Notes: generated by a model from the sequence alone, not told the origin. DNA of 64,000 bases from an uncultured Lachnospiraceae bacterium (GCA_947589315.1 CANPZE010000004.1:27227-91226), one strand, 5' to 3'; positions 53,334 to 62,982 are shown, numbered from the stretch's first letter. Program-made: numbers and translations.

Positions 53334-54370
53334 GAAGGAAAGGACGATATCCGCTGATCATAGCTATTACAGTGGGGATCGTTGCAACCGCAGCTGTATA
53401 TCTGGCAGCAGAACAGGTGGAACAAAAGCTTTCTTCCGACAGCGCTCCACACCAGGAGGCTTCCATGCCTCTGCCAACGGAAGATCCCGTTCAGGGTGTG
53501 CTAAAGCTAAACGGGGAAAAATATGCATGGACGCACGAGATAGAAAACTATCTGGTGATCGGAACCGATGCAAGCGGCAATCAAACGGAAAATGAAGACG
53601 AATACCGCGGGACCATGGCAGATTTTTTGCTGATACTTGCGGTTGACAGGACTGACCACACTTTCAGTATGATTCAGCTCAATCGGGATACGATCACAGA
53701 AGTGACGCTCCTGCAGGCTGATGGCAGTGGATTAGCAAGCGCAGAAATGCAGATCTGCACGGCTCACTGGTATGGCGGCGATCCTGTGCAAAGCTGTGAA
53801 AACACGGTGGAAGCGGTATCAAAGCTCCTGGGTGGACTTCCCATCAAAGGATACTATTCCTTGAACATGAAGGACATTCCGTCTCTAAACCATGCAGTCG
53901 GCGGCGTGACCGTCACGATTGAAGATGATTTTTCCAAAGTGGATCCTTCGCTCCGTCAAGGCCGCACCTTAAAGCTCAGTGATGAACAAGCCTTCACTTA
54001 TGTACACGACCGCTACGATGTGGGAGACCAGAAGAACAGCTCCCGCATGAAACGCCAGCAGAGTTACATGAAGGGGTTCTGGGAACGGGCACAGGAGAAA
54101 AACGAAGAAGATCCCGCATTTGTCACTGACTTGTACCAACAGCTGGAAGAAACCGCCGTCACAGACCTGACTGGCAAAGATATCTCCAGACTGGTGCGGG
54201 AGCTGAACCGCAGCGCCAATCGAGGCATCTATTGCTTTGAAGGCAAAGAAAAAATCGGGCAGCGATTAAATGATGGAATTAACCATGTAGAATTCTTTAT
54301 AAACGATGAGTCACGGCTCCGTATATTAAAAGAAATCTATGGGCTCATGGAATATAAGAGAAAAAAGTAA
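53330..54370 (+). CDS. LytR-CpsA-Psr (LCP) family glycopolymer transferase
   Basis: The 346-aa LCP protein has an N-terminal membrane anchor (YPLIIAITVGIVATAAVYLA) and an extracytoplasmic catalytic domain. The usual phosphate/polyprenyl-site features are NYLVIGTDASGN, TMADFLLILAVDRTDHTFSM and IQLNRDTITEV, then GGVTVTIEDDFSKVDPSL and the Arg-containing FTYVHDRYDVGDQKNSSRMK. LCP enzymes attach polysaccharides to peptidoglycan. It is coupled to cpsB. Confidence 0.88.
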   Translation: MRRKGRYPLIIAITVGIVATAAVYLAAEQVEQKLSSDSAPHQEASMPLPTEDPVQGVLKLNGEKYAWTHEIENYLVIGTDASGNQTENEDEYRGTMADFLLILAVDRTDHTFSMIQLNRDTITEVTLLQADGSGLASAEMQICTAHWYGGDPVQSCENTVEAVSKLLGGLPIKGYYSLNMKDIPSLNHAVGGVTVTIEDDFSKVDPSLRQGRTLKLSDEQAFTYVHDRYDVGDQKNSSRMKRQQSYMKGFWERAQEKNEEDPAFVTDLYQQLEETAVTDLTGKDISRLVRELNRSANRGIYCFEGKEKIGQRLNDGINHVEFFINDESRLRILKEIYGLMEYKRKK

Positions 54371-54388
54371 CAGAAAGGTTTAACCAGT

Positions 54389-55186
54389 ATGAACACGAAT
54401 ACAGGGCAAATCCAAGTTCAAGACAAAGACGAATTTGAGATAGATTTAATTGAATTACTATACTATTTCCGGAGTAAGCTGGTCACTATACTTGCTATCT
54501 TTTTTGCAAGCGCATTGATCGCGGGACTGATCACCCATTACTTTATTACTCCGAAATACCAGGCTACTTCCATGTTGTATATGGTATCCGCCTCCAGTGA
54601 TTCTGTAGTGGATCTGACTGATCTGAATCTGGGAACCTCATTATCTGCGGATTATGAAAAATTATTGCATATCCGGCCGATCTTCGAGGAGATCATTGAG
54701 GAGGAAAAGCTTTCCTACACCTACGATGAATTGCTGAGTATGGTAACGATCTCTACGATTGAAAATACTCGTATTTTAACAGTAACTGTAACAAGTACCG
54801 ATCCTGCAGAAGCCCAGAGCATTGCTAATGACCTGGCAGAGAAGGCAGTAACTTACCTGCCGAAGCTGATGGAGACTTCTGCTCCAAATATTGCAGAATA
54901 TGCTATTTACCCGGAAGGGAAAAGCTCGCCCAGCCTGCCAAAGAATACAATGCTGGGAGCGCTGATCGGCCTGGTGCTGACCTTAGGCGTGCTGACCGTA
55001 ATGTTCGTTATGGACGATACACTGCAGTCTGCAGAGGATGTTGAAAAGGTATTTGGCATCATGCCAATGACGGTCATTCCAGAAGGCAATATCCAAAATG
55101 CATCTGACAAGTCAGACCGTAAAGTGCGTAGAAAGAAAAAGCTATTTCATTTACGGAAAAGAAAAAGGAGCGCGAGAAAGAAATGA
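54389..55186 (+). CDS. Wzz/CpsC-type chain-length and kinase-activator membrane protein
   Basis: The 265-aa protein has two transmembrane helices (VTILAIFFASALIAGLITHY, about 33-52, and MLGALIGLVLTLGVLTVMFV, about 190-209) flanking an extracellular domain. The Pro-rich pre-TM2 motif SSPSLPKNT is typical of Wzz-type proteins. The cytoplasmic tail is very basic (RKVRRKKKLFHLRKRKRSAR). CpsC activates the CpsD kinase encoded next; the genes overlap by 4 nt. Confidence 0.9.
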   Translation: MNTNTGQIQVQDKDEFEIDLIELLYYFRSKLVTILAIFFASALIAGLITHYFITPKYQATSMLYMVSASSDSVVDLTDLNLGTSLSADYEKLLHIRPIFEEIIEEEKLSYTYDELLSMVTISTIENTRILTVTVTSTDPAEAQSIANDLAEKAVTYLPKLMETSAPNIAEYAIYPEGKSSPSLPKNTMLGALIGLVLTLGVLTVMFVMDDTLQSAEDVEKVFGIMPMTVIPEGNIQNASDKSDRKVRRKKKLFHLRKRKRSARKK

Positions 55187-55908
55187 GCCAGTTAACAATA
55201 CAGAACTTACCAGAACTTCCCTATGCATTGCAGGAAGCTGTCAATCGGCTTCGTATCAATATTAATTTTCTGGGGAATGAGATAAAAAAAATATTGGTGA
55301 TTAGCACATTTCCAAATGAAGGAAAGAGTTTTGTAGCTCTCCAGCTGTGGCAGCAAATGGCAGAATCTGGGTCTCCTTCCATTCTGTTGGATACAGACTT
55401 AAGAAAATCTGTTATGGTAGAGCAATATGGTATGGCGTTACAGGGCGGAGGCTCTATAAAGGGAACTTCCTATGTCCTGGCTAATGATATCTCCATTGAA
55501 GACGCTATTTTTCACACCGACATGGAATGTGGGGATATCCTTCCAAATGTAGACAACGTAGTCAATCCGTCTATGCTGTTGGAAAGCGAGCGGTTTGAAC
55601 AAATGTTAGCATATATGGGCGAAAAATACCGCTATGTATTTGTGGATGCCCCTCCGTTAGATCTGGTGAGCGACGGAGAAAAAATTGGTTCTCTGTGCGA
55701 TGGAGCCGTACTGGTAGTCCGTAGCGGCGTCACCTCCCGGGGAATGGTTAAAAATTCCATTCGCCAGTTGGAGCGCGCAGGCTGCCCACTGCTTGGTATC
55801 GTACTCAACCGTGTTGAGAGCGCCAAAAGTGGTTATTACTACAAAAAGTATGGTGGCGGAAAATATTATGGAAGCCGCTACTATTCCAACTCTTATTATT
55901 ATAAATAA
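55183..55908 (+). CDS. CpsD/CapB-type BY-kinase
   Basis: The 241-aa bacterial tyrosine kinase has Walker A in VISTFPNEGKSFVALQLW, Walker A' in SILLDTDLRKSVM and Walker B in YRYVFVDAPPLDLVSD. The C-terminal tyrosine cluster (YYYKKYGGGKYYGSRYYSNS and YYYK) is the autophosphorylation site. The usual GEGKS loop reads NEGKS here. It works with the CpsC-like activator and is reversed by the CpsB phosphatase to control polymer length. Confidence 0.92.
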   Translation: MSQLTIQNLPELPYALQEAVNRLRININFLGNEIKKILVISTFPNEGKSFVALQLWQQMAESGSPSILLDTDLRKSVMVEQYGMALQGGGSIKGTSYVLANDISIEDAIFHTDMECGDILPNVDNVVNPSMLLESERFEQMLAYMGEKYRYVFVDAPPLDLVSDGEKIGSLCDGAVLVVRSGVTSRGMVKNSIRQLERAGCPLLGIVLNRVESAKSGYYYKKYGGGKYYGSRYYSNSYYYK

Positions 55909-55934
55909 GAGAAGGACAGTTTTTATTTAATCCG

Positions 55935-55979
55935 TGAGTCCGCTGGGATTCCTGCAAAGCAGGGAAACCGGCTTACTCA
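55935..55979 (+). promoter_or_regulatory. 45-nt hairpin with two symmetric internal loops upstream of the LRR gene
   Basis: TGAGT-CC-GCTGG-GATT-CCTGC-AAA-GCAGG-GAAA-CCGGC-TT-ACTCA forms 15 bp in three stems with CC/TT and GATT/GAAA internal loops. It lies 35 nt before the RBS of the small LRR gene and has no T-run. It could be an mRNA-processing or stability element, or a protein- or ligand-binding RNA. It matches no riboswitch consensus I know. Confidence 0.55.
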
Positions 55980-56014
55980 ATAGAAAATTTCCGATGAAAG
56001 GAGGAAACGTAGAC

Positions 56015-56578
56015 ATGAAGAAGGCACTTAAGAAAGTTCTGGTATGTGCTCTCGCAGCAGCCCTTACTGTAAGTACGGCGGATATGGCTCAGGCTGTAAC
56101 TCCCAGTACATCAACAGGGTTGCAGACAGTACAGCAGAATGATGCGACAGCAGACAAGACCAATGGCATCGTTGCTGTAGTGGATACCAAGGAGGATGGA
56201 AGCGCAACATTTAGTGGGGTTGAGACTACTACTAAAAAGAGCGTGACTGTATCTTCAAAGGTTACAGTAAATGGTGTCAGCTACACGGTGACTACAATTG
56301 GTGCCAAAGCATTTGCTAATGCGAAAAAAGCAACAAAAGTCACTCTTCCTGCGACTGTAAAGACAATCAGTAAAAATGCATTTACCGGTGCAAAGAAATT
56401 AAAGACTATCACTTTAAATTCTACCAAAGCAATCACGGTAAAAAAAGGTGCATTTAACGGATTGAACACCAAGAAAATGACAGTCAAAGTCAGCAAAAAA
56501 ATGTCTGCAACACAGTTGAAGAAACTGAAAAAGACATTGAAGTCAGCCGGCTTTAAAGGAAAAGTGAAGAAAGCCTGA
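56015..56578 (+). CDS. Small secreted LRR_5/BspA-like surface protein
   Basis: The 187-aa protein has a signal peptide (MKKALKKVLVCALAAALTVS, cleavage near AQA-V) and a Thr/Ser/Val-rich N-terminal part. LRR_5-like units follow (TVTTIGAKAFANAKKATKVT, LPATVKTISKNAFTGAKKLK, KAITVKKGAFNGLNTKK), and the C-terminus is very Lys-rich. ATG 56015 follows AAAGGAGG. No wall-anchor motif is present. Its place inside an exopolysaccharide operon suggests a polymer-associated or matrix protein. It is followed by a terminator. Confidence 0.8.
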   Translation: MKKALKKVLVCALAAALTVSTADMAQAVTPSTSTGLQTVQQNDATADKTNGIVAVVDTKEDGSATFSGVETTTKKSVTVSSKVTVNGVSYTVTTIGAKAFANAKKATKVTLPATVKTISKNAFTGAKKLKTITLNSTKAITVKKGAFNGLNTKKMTVKVSKKMSATQLKKLKKTLKSAGFKGKVKKA

Positions 56579-56615
56579 CAAAATTGAGACTAACTGAGTT
56601 CCTTAATAGGAAAGT

Positions 56616-56669
56616 AGATGCCCTCGGACTAGGTTTTCTACCTTAGGCTGAGGGTATCTTCTTTTTTCT
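56616..56669 (+). terminator. Intrinsic terminator inside the exopolysaccharide operon
   Basis: AGATGCCCTC...GAGGGTATCT pairs through about 15 bp with a short loop and is followed by TTCTTTTTT. It lies between the LRR gene and the priming transferase, so downstream transcription needs read-through or antitermination. Confidence 0.8.
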
Positions 56670-56702
56670 CAAATTTTCTATGACCCCAGAAAGGAGCAAA
56701 AT

Positions 56703-58106
56703 ATGTACACAAAAGCAGATTTAGGCTGGTGGAAGCATTTTGATTTTATTTTTCTGGACTTGATCATTGCAGAGGCCGTATTTATGCTGGCATTTTTCCT
56801 GCGCCATGGAAATCTCTCATTGGTCCACTCAAAAATATATAGTGAAATGATTCTTTTTATAATTGTCTTTCACATCATTATCGTTTTTTTTCTGGAAAAT
56901 TATCGGGACATTTTGAAACGCGGAAATCTACAGGAATTTAATATGGTTTTAAAATATAACTTGGTTCTTTTTGTGGCGTTAATGAGTTATATGATGTTAC
57001 GAAAAACCACCAGCGAATACTCCCGTATCACACTGGCGCTGTTCCTGGTTCTGAATTGCGGCATTATGTTTCTTTTTCACATAATCCACAAGAATTTTCT
57101 CCTTCACTATCGGCTAAACTCGCAAAAAATGCAGATCATGCTTCTCGTTACAACCAGCAGCAATGCAGAGGAGACCGTGAAGAAGATTCAGAAGAACCAG
57201 TTTGGAATAACCCGGCTGAGCGGGCTTGTACTGCTGGACCGCCCCGCTACAGGGGAATCTATCGCCGATATTCCTGTAGTGGCAGACCGTGATACGATGT
57301 TTGAATATGCCCGGTCAAATGTTGTGGATGAGATTTTATTTAATACGGATCTGAAGGATGTAGAGACCTATATGGAACAATTTTTGCTCATGGGAATTGT
57401 CGTTCACATTGATCTGGAATTTTTGTTGAACACGGAAAGGGGAGAGCTTAACCAGGTAAACTCCATTCCTGTATTGACTACCAGCATCAATTCTGTCACC
57501 ATTAAACAATTGTTCTTCAAGAGAATTATGGACATTGCCGGAGGATTGGTGGGAAGCCTGCTCACGCTGATCGCTACACTGATCTTTGGACCGATCATTT
57601 ATTTCCAATCAGCCGGGCCAATCTTTTTTACCCAGAACCGAGTGGGGAAAAACGGAAGGCTGTTTAAAATTATCAAATTCCGCTCTATGTATGCCGATGC
57701 CGAGGAACGGAAGAATAAGCTGCTTGCCCAAAATGAAATGAATGGCCCTATGTTTAAAATGGAAAATGACCCCAGGGTCACCCCCATTGGAAAATTCCTG
57801 CGAAGAACTAGTATTGACGAACTTCCTCAGTTCTTCAATATCTTGTGCGGTGATATGAGCCTTGTAGGGACCCGTCCCCCTACTGTGGATGAATATGAGC
57901 AATATCAGCTGCCTCATAAGAGCCGTCTTGCTATCAAGCCAGGATTAACCGGCATGTGGCAGATAAGCGGCAGAAGCCAGATCACAGACTTTGAGGAGGT
58001 GGTCCGGCTGGACAACGAATATATCCGGAACTGGAGCCTGTGGCTGGACATAAAGATTATCTGTAAGACCATCGGCGTGGTATTGAAAAAGAAAGGGGCG
58101 AAGTAG
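56703..58106 (+). CDS. Polyprenyl-phosphate sugar-1-phosphate transferase (priming enzyme)
   Basis: The 467-aa enzyme transfers a sugar-1-phosphate to undecaprenyl phosphate to start repeat-unit synthesis. Four N-terminal TMs and a CoA-binding-like central domain (TTSSNAEETVKKIQKNQFGI) are followed by TM5. The catalytic C-terminal domain has FKIIKFRSMYADAEE, DPRVTPIGKFLRRTSIDELP, FNILCGDMSLVGTRPP and KPGLTGMWQISGRS. The RBS is AAAGGAG. The rest of a polysaccharide cluster (further GTs, flippase, polymerase) is not adjacent; the next genes are on the other strand. Confidence 0.93.
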   Translation: MYTKADLGWWKHFDFIFLDLIIAEAVFMLAFFLRHGNLSLVHSKIYSEMILFIIVFHIIIVFFLENYRDILKRGNLQEFNMVLKYNLVLFVALMSYMMLRKTTSEYSRITLALFLVLNCGIMFLFHIIHKNFLLHYRLNSQKMQIMLLVTTSSNAEETVKKIQKNQFGITRLSGLVLLDRPATGESIADIPVVADRDTMFEYARSNVVDEILFNTDLKDVETYMEQFLLMGIVVHIDLEFLLNTERGELNQVNSIPVLTTSINSVTIKQLFFKRIMDIAGGLVGSLLTLIATLIFGPIIYFQSAGPIFFTQNRVGKNGRLFKIIKFRSMYADAEERKNKLLAQNEMNGPMFKMENDPRVTPIGKFLRRTSIDELPQFFNILCGDMSLVGTRPPTVDEYEQYQLPHKSRLAIKPGLTGMWQISGRSQITDFEEVVRLDNEYIRNWSLWLDIKIICKTIGVVLKKKGAK

Positions 58107-58150
58107 GGAACTCGAACCGCTCCGCCATAAAAAGCAACAATAGCTGTATA

Positions 58151-58190
58151 ACTGCAGGGCAGAGCCAGGCAACCGGCCCTGCCCTGCAGT
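58151..58190. terminator. Terminator-like hairpin between convergent genes
   Basis: ACTGCAGGGCAG (58151-58162) pairs perfectly with CTGCCCTGCAGT (58179-58190). There is no clear T-run on either side, so it is a weak or factor-assisted terminator at best. Confidence 0.5.
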
Positions 58191-58196
58191 AACTAT

Positions 58197-59150
58197 TCAC
58201 ATAATCCTTCCATCCTGCAAAAAGATAACCCGGTCTGCCATATCTGCGCATTTCATATTATGTGTTACCATGATCAAAGTCTGTTTATATTTTTTTACAC
58301 ATCTTTTCAGCAGTTCCATAACCTCACTTGTTGAATGAGAATCCAGATTTCCTGTTGGTTCATCAGCTAATATGATCTGCGGTTTATTGACCAGCGCCCT
58401 GGCAATGGCAACTTTCTGTTGCTGTCCCCCAGACAATTCATTTGGATATTGATTTAACAAAGAATTTAACCCCAGATCATCAAATAATTCTGATAATTCC
58501 TTTTCCTCATCATAACTCTCTTTACAGCAAACTTGTGTAAAACGGAATGAATTCCCCGAGAGATTCCAGGATTTTTTTAATCGATCACACCATTCCAGAC
58601 TGATAAGCGCATAATTCCCTTCCAGAGGTATCCCATCTACAAATCCAGAAACCTGGCATTTTAATATATATTCCTCCTCATTTCCATCCTCAGTAACCTT
58701 TACTGTAATCCAATCCCCAATTTGATAAGGCTTCTTTAAACCTGCATTTTCAGAAACATCCAGGCATATTTCTCCATCACTATCAGGAAGACTTCCTTCT
58801 ACCAGAGAAGCATCCATTATATATTCCAAATCCCCTCGATAACCCATAACTGTAGTCGGCAGAAGCGCATCTTCCAAATAAATATCACCCAAAAAATCAC
58901 CTGATAAATATCCTTTACAAGAATTTTGAGCAACATACTGTTCTACTTTCTTCTGCTGATCTTCTCCAATATCTACAAACGCCATATCATATTTCTGTCC
59001 TTCGGACGCCATGGCTATAAATGTCTGTGATATACTGTCTGCGGTCAACAAAAGATTGTACATCAACGCCACTGAAACCACGATTCCAAATAAGGTATAT
59101 CCTAAGATTTTTCTATCCCGAATGCAATATTTAACAACCAAATGGAACAT
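58197..59150 (-). pseudogene. Chimeric remnant: FtsX/MacB-like permease N-terminus fused to ABC ATPase C-terminus
   Basis: The 317-aa frame has residues 1 to ~215 like the first TM and extracellular domain of an FtsX-type permease (YTLFGIVVSVALMYNLLL, GEICLDVSENAGLKKPYQIG). From about residue 218 (LFDDLGLNSLLNQYPNELSG) it is the C-terminal third of a LolD/MacB-type ATPase. That part has the signature LSGGQQQKVAIARALV, Walker B IILADEPTGNLD and the H-loop VTHN, but no Walker A. The fusion is in frame and probably arose by deletion between a permease and an ATPase gene. It is unlikely to be a working transporter. Confidence 0.7.
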
Positions 59151-59184
59151 TGTATCCCCCCCCTATTATTTATAGATTTTGACA

Positions 59185-60528
59185 CTATTTTAGGAATACA
59201 AATTCTTCCAGCTCCAACAAAGGCTTTCCTTCCAAATATCTTGCTGCCCATCCTTCCACGCCATGCTCTGGGATGAGATAAAGGGCGTGCCTGCCGGTGA
59301 TCCGTGGTAAATCCGCGCGATAAATACCATCGCCCGTGCCAATCTTAACTCTCCCTATCTCCTCCGTATCATAGTCGTCCAGCAATATGCGCAGAACGCA
59401 ATCTGTCCCCATCCCTCTTACCTTTATGGCGATCTGTAACCTATCCCCTGTATAATCTTCTCCAAAATCAAAATACTTATATCCAATAATATTTCGATCC
59501 GTTATATTTGCCACCACTCTTGTAAAAAGATCCTTTTCCGTTATAAAACATCCGCCCTTTAGTACACAGGCAATTTCGGCCTTTGTGATCTGGTATGGAT
59601 CTAAACTTTCTTCAAACCCGAGGGAGGTCATTTCCACAGTAGGTATCGTGCCATCCTCCAGAATCTGTATCTTTTCCACACAGGCGCGCCTCGACATAAT
59701 ACTATTATTGGTCATGCGATGGTAAAACACATACCATTGTCCATTGATCTCGCAGACAGACCCATGGTTATTCCCTGCCGGATAATCTACGCCATTGTCA
59801 ATAATATATCCCCTATAAGTAAAAGGCCCCGCAGGCGATTGAGAGGTGGCATAAGCAAGCCGGCTTCCCTTTACCGGAGAATAGATCAGATAATATATCC
59901 CGTTAATTTTTCTGGGAGAGCTCGCCTCAAAAAAACGCTGTTCCTCCGGCGCCCCCTCTCCATCGTCTATCACCGGCCGCCTATAACTTCCATCCACAAT
60001 CTCATACATATTCTGTGGGTTGATTTCATTCATATGGGACTCTGTAAAACCATAGTATACATAAACTCTGCCATCGTCATCTACCAGAACGCCTGCGTCA
60101 TTAAAGATTCCTTCATCCCCTACCTGAGAATGATACTCATATTGGGACAATAATTGAAAAGGCCCCTCCGGATGGTCCGATACTCCTACGGCTCCTTTAG
60201 CGTCTACGATATAAGCGTAGAGATAATATTTTCCATCCTTCTCGACTACATCCGGCGCAAATAATTCATGATCTGTCCACGGCGTATCCGGTTCCCGCAC
60301 CTTTTTTTCGCTGCAGGGCACCTTCCCAGGCCTGGTGCGAAAACTATCGCCATGGCATGTCCACTGGTTTAAGTTATCAATCGGCGCCGACCACACCTTT
60401 AATTTAAAATCGCAGAATGCCGTTCCTGCAACTCGGTCATGTGAACCGTACAGATACACCCGGTTCCCAAACACTCTCGGCTCTCCATCGGGAATATATT
60501 CCCACAACGGCAAAATTGGATTTGGCAT
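59185..60528 (-). CDS. GH43-family glycosidase (arabinofuranosidase/xylosidase-like)
   Basis: The 447-aa five-bladed propeller enzyme has the likely Asp base in GEPRVFGNRVYLYGSHD, the pKa-modulating Asp in FNDAGVLVDDDGRVYVYYG and the catalytic Glu in QRFFEASSPRKINGIYYLIY. The C-terminal ~110 aa form a beta-rich CBM-like domain (YFDFGEDYTGDRLQIAIKVR). No signal peptide is present, so it would act on imported oligosaccharides. The ATG follows AAAGGAGAGGAATC. The substrate (xylo- or arabino-oligosaccharide) is a family-level inference. Confidence 0.85.
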   Translation of the reverse strand: MPNPILPLWEYIPDGEPRVFGNRVYLYGSHDRVAGTAFCDFKLKVWSAPIDNLNQWTCHGDSFRTRPGKVPCSEKKVREPDTPWTDHELFAPDVVEKDGKYYLYAYIVDAKGAVGVSDHPEGPFQLLSQYEYHSQVGDEGIFNDAGVLVDDDGRVYVYYGFTESHMNEINPQNMYEIVDGSYRRPVIDDGEGAPEEQRFFEASSPRKINGIYYLIYSPVKGSRLAYATSQSPAGPFTYRGYIIDNGVDYPAGNNHGSVCEINGQWYVFYHRMTNNSIMSRRACVEKIQILEDGTIPTVEMTSLGFEESLDPYQITKAEIACVLKGGCFITEKDLFTRVVANITDRNIIGYKYFDFGEDYTGDRLQIAIKVRGMGTDCVLRILLDDYDTEEIGRVKIGTGDGIYRADLPRITGRHALYLIPEHGVEGWAARYLEGKPLLELEEFVFLK

Positions 60529-60572
60529 GATTCCTCTCCTTTCTTTTACAAACCTTCTCCTAACAGATACAC

Positions 60573-62372
60573 TTATATGTCTATTATATCGTCAGACAAA
60601 GAGACGACCCTTGCCTGACGGGTTAATGGATCCCTGTTCTGATAGTCGAATAATACTATGCATTTCTTCATTATCAGGATCCCCTCCTGAAGATAATCCA
60701 GCACTTGAAAATCAAAGCTTTCCAAATGTGTCATCCTGGCTGCCTGTCTCTGGTCATAAGCTTCATAATCCGGCAGATACTGGCGGCGCAGGCTGGGATC
60801 CTGATAAAATTTGCGATCCCATTCCTTTTGCCGGGAAGACTGCCCTATCTGTAAAAATGCAGGGCGCGATTTCAGATTTTCCCGGGCATACAGATCATAT
60901 AGCAAAAGCTGGCGAAGGATGTGATCCTCCCGGGAAATCTTCTCCCTGTAAAATTCCAATAATATTTCGTAACGGAGGAGCCGGGAGGAATGAATCCCCG
61001 CATAGCCCTTTTCCTGGTAATAAGCCCCTATCTCCTGATAAAAATCAAACGGCGTGGAAAACCTCCCGGTCACATAGGGAAGGCTGGCCTGAAACTGCAT
61101 ACTGTTATAATATCTCTCCACCATATCCTCTACCTGCTTTAACCGGAGAACATCCCTGTATGGAAGCCATTGAGTATAAAGCACCTCATACGGCGGCTTT
61201 TCCTGAAAGACAATTCCCAATTCCTTATGTTCCCCGAAAAGAGGAGATCCCTTCAAAAGCTTCAGAAAGCCCAGCTGCAGCTGATCCGGCCTCATTGCAT
61301 ATACTTCATTAAAAGAACGGCGAAACGACCTATAGTCCTCATAGGGCAGCCCGGCGATCAAATCAAGATGCTGATGAATGTTCCTTCCCTCCCGGATCTG
61401 CCCTACCCTTTTCTTTAATATGGCCAGGTCAGTAACCCGCCGGATCGCCTTTAAGGTGTCCGGATTGGTGGACTGAACCCCAATCTCAAATTGCGCCAGT
61501 CCAGGCCGGAATCGATGTATATATTCTATTTCTTCCTCCGTCAAAAGATCGGCAGACAGTTCAAAATGAAAATTAGTCACACCATTATCATGCTCATAAA
61601 GATACCGCCAGATTCGCATCGTATGCTGTCTCTGGCAATTAAAGGTCCTGTCCACAAACTTAACTTGGGCAACTTTCCGGTCCAGGAAAAACTGCAGCTC
61701 CTGCTCCACCAGTCCTATACTGCGCAGCCTTACTTTTCTGTCCACGGAAGACAAACAATAACTGCAGTTAAAGGGACAGCCCCGGCTGCTCTCATAATAA
61801 ATGATCCGATGTTCCAATCCCTCTATTTCCTCTCCGTTCCCATAAGGAAAGATAATCTCATCTATGGGCAGCGGCTCCCTGGGAGGGGTTGTAACGATCT
61901 CTCCTGCCCCAGAGTCCCAATATACGATCCCGGGAATCCCGGATAATTCTATTCCCTTCCACTGCTCCCGGCCTTCCAGGGCATAAGCCTGATAAACCTC
62001 CTGGAAAGTACCCTCTCCCTCCCCCACCATTACACCGCTTATCCACGGACACTCTGCCAGCAGCTGCTCTGGCTGATAAGATACCTCCGGGCCTCCCAGC
62101 CAGATGGGAACTTCCGGCAGGATCTTGTGCAATTCTACGGCAAGCTCTCTAATCTGACGGATATTCCAGATATAACAGGAAAAGGCCAGAAACTCTGGTT
62201 GGCGTTGGTAAATGTCTGACATAATATCTTCCAGACTCTGGTTGATCGTATATTCTGCCAATCCCAGGCCGTCTCTCGGTATTCCATGCGCCAGCGCATA
62301 TGCCCGGATACTATAAAGCCCCAAATTAGAATGGATATATTTGGCATTCATTGCCACCAATAACGCTTTCAT
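60573..62372 (-). CDS. B12-binding-domain radical SAM protein (DUF4080-like)
   Basis: The 599-aa protein has an N-terminal cobalamin-binding-type fold (MKALLVAMNAKYIHSNLGLY, IWLGGPEVSYQPEQLLAECP). The radical SAM cluster CxxxCxxC is in YYESSRGCPFNCSYCLSSVD (about residues 210-229), and the barrel follows (LVEQELQFFLDRKVAQVKFV, LAQFEIGVQSTNPDTLKAI). The C-terminal DUF4080-type helical region is about 180 aa. The start at 62372 follows GAGAGGG. The reaction is unknown; family members include methyltransferases and other uncharacterised enzymes. Confidence 0.87.
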   Translation of the reverse strand: MKALLVAMNAKYIHSNLGLYSIRAYALAHGIPRDGLGLAEYTINQSLEDIMSDIYQRQPEFLAFSCYIWNIRQIRELAVELHKILPEVPIWLGGPEVSYQPEQLLAECPWISGVMVGEGEGTFQEVYQAYALEGREQWKGIELSGIPGIVYWDSGAGEIVTTPPREPLPIDEIIFPYGNGEEIEGLEHRIIYYESSRGCPFNCSYCLSSVDRKVRLRSIGLVEQELQFFLDRKVAQVKFVDRTFNCQRQHTMRIWRYLYEHDNGVTNFHFELSADLLTEEEIEYIHRFRPGLAQFEIGVQSTNPDTLKAIRRVTDLAILKKRVGQIREGRNIHQHLDLIAGLPYEDYRSFRRSFNEVYAMRPDQLQLGFLKLLKGSPLFGEHKELGIVFQEKPPYEVLYTQWLPYRDVLRLKQVEDMVERYYNSMQFQASLPYVTGRFSTPFDFYQEIGAYYQEKGYAGIHSSRLLRYEILLEFYREKISREDHILRQLLLYDLYARENLKSRPAFLQIGQSSRQKEWDRKFYQDPSLRRQYLPDYEAYDQRQAARMTHLESFDFQVLDYLQEGILIMKKCIVLFDYQNRDPLTRQARVVSLSDDIIDI

Positions 62373-62554
62373 AACCCTCTCACTTCCTGGTCTTTCATTT
62401 TGCAAAAACTTGTTACAATTATAGCATCCAACGGACATCTGTCAACCATGGCCTTCCCATCCCTCTCAGGCCGCCGGCCCTCCTTTGGGGCATGATAAAA
62501 GGGCGCTGTGCCCAGTAACACAACACCCCTGTCAAACCATATTTTCCTGTTATC

Positions 62555-62982
62555 TTAACAAGGTTTCTTGTCGATCTGCGGATTAAAGGCATAGAAATCT
62601 TTAGGATTCAAATTTTCCTGTGTCCGCCGCAATGCCTCGCCGAATCTCTGGAAATGAACTACCTCCCGCGCTCTTAAGAAACGAATGGGATCAGCAATCT
62701 CCGGATCCTTAATCAGACGGAGGATATTGTCGTACGTGGTTCTGGCCTTTTGTTCCGCTGCCATATCCTCATACAGATCGGTGATCGGATCTCCCTTACT
62801 CTGGAATTCGCAGGCATTAAAAGGAATTCCTCCCGCCGCCTGCGGCCAAATAGCCAGAGTATGATCCACATAATACGTGTCAAATCCGGATGCCTTAATT
62901 TCTTCAGGCGTAAGATTCTTTGTCAGCTGGTGTATGATCGTAGCAACGATTTCCAGATGGGCCAATTCCTCTGTACCTACAG
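62555..62982 (-). pseudogene. CotJC/manganese-catalase-like coat protein, 5' part lost
   Basis: From VGTEELAHLEIVATIIHQLT (codon at 62978-62980) to the stop at 62555 this is the C-terminal ~140 aa of a CotJC/Mn-catalase protein. It includes DPITDLYEDMAAEQKARTTY and LRAREVVHFQRFGEALRRTQ with the metal-ligand E/H residues. The N-terminal ~60-70 aa with the first metal ligands are missing. The frame continues upstream to 63142 through unrelated sequence (LVLKNGNRNIIGAS) and a terminator. The break marks the edge of an inserted element to the right. Confidence 0.75.

Noticed and set aside
55935..55979. Cyclic-di-GMP or other known riboswitch
   Set aside because: Some short strings look similar (GCAAAGC, GGAAACC), but the overall architecture does not match the class I or II consensus, and no expression platform is seen.
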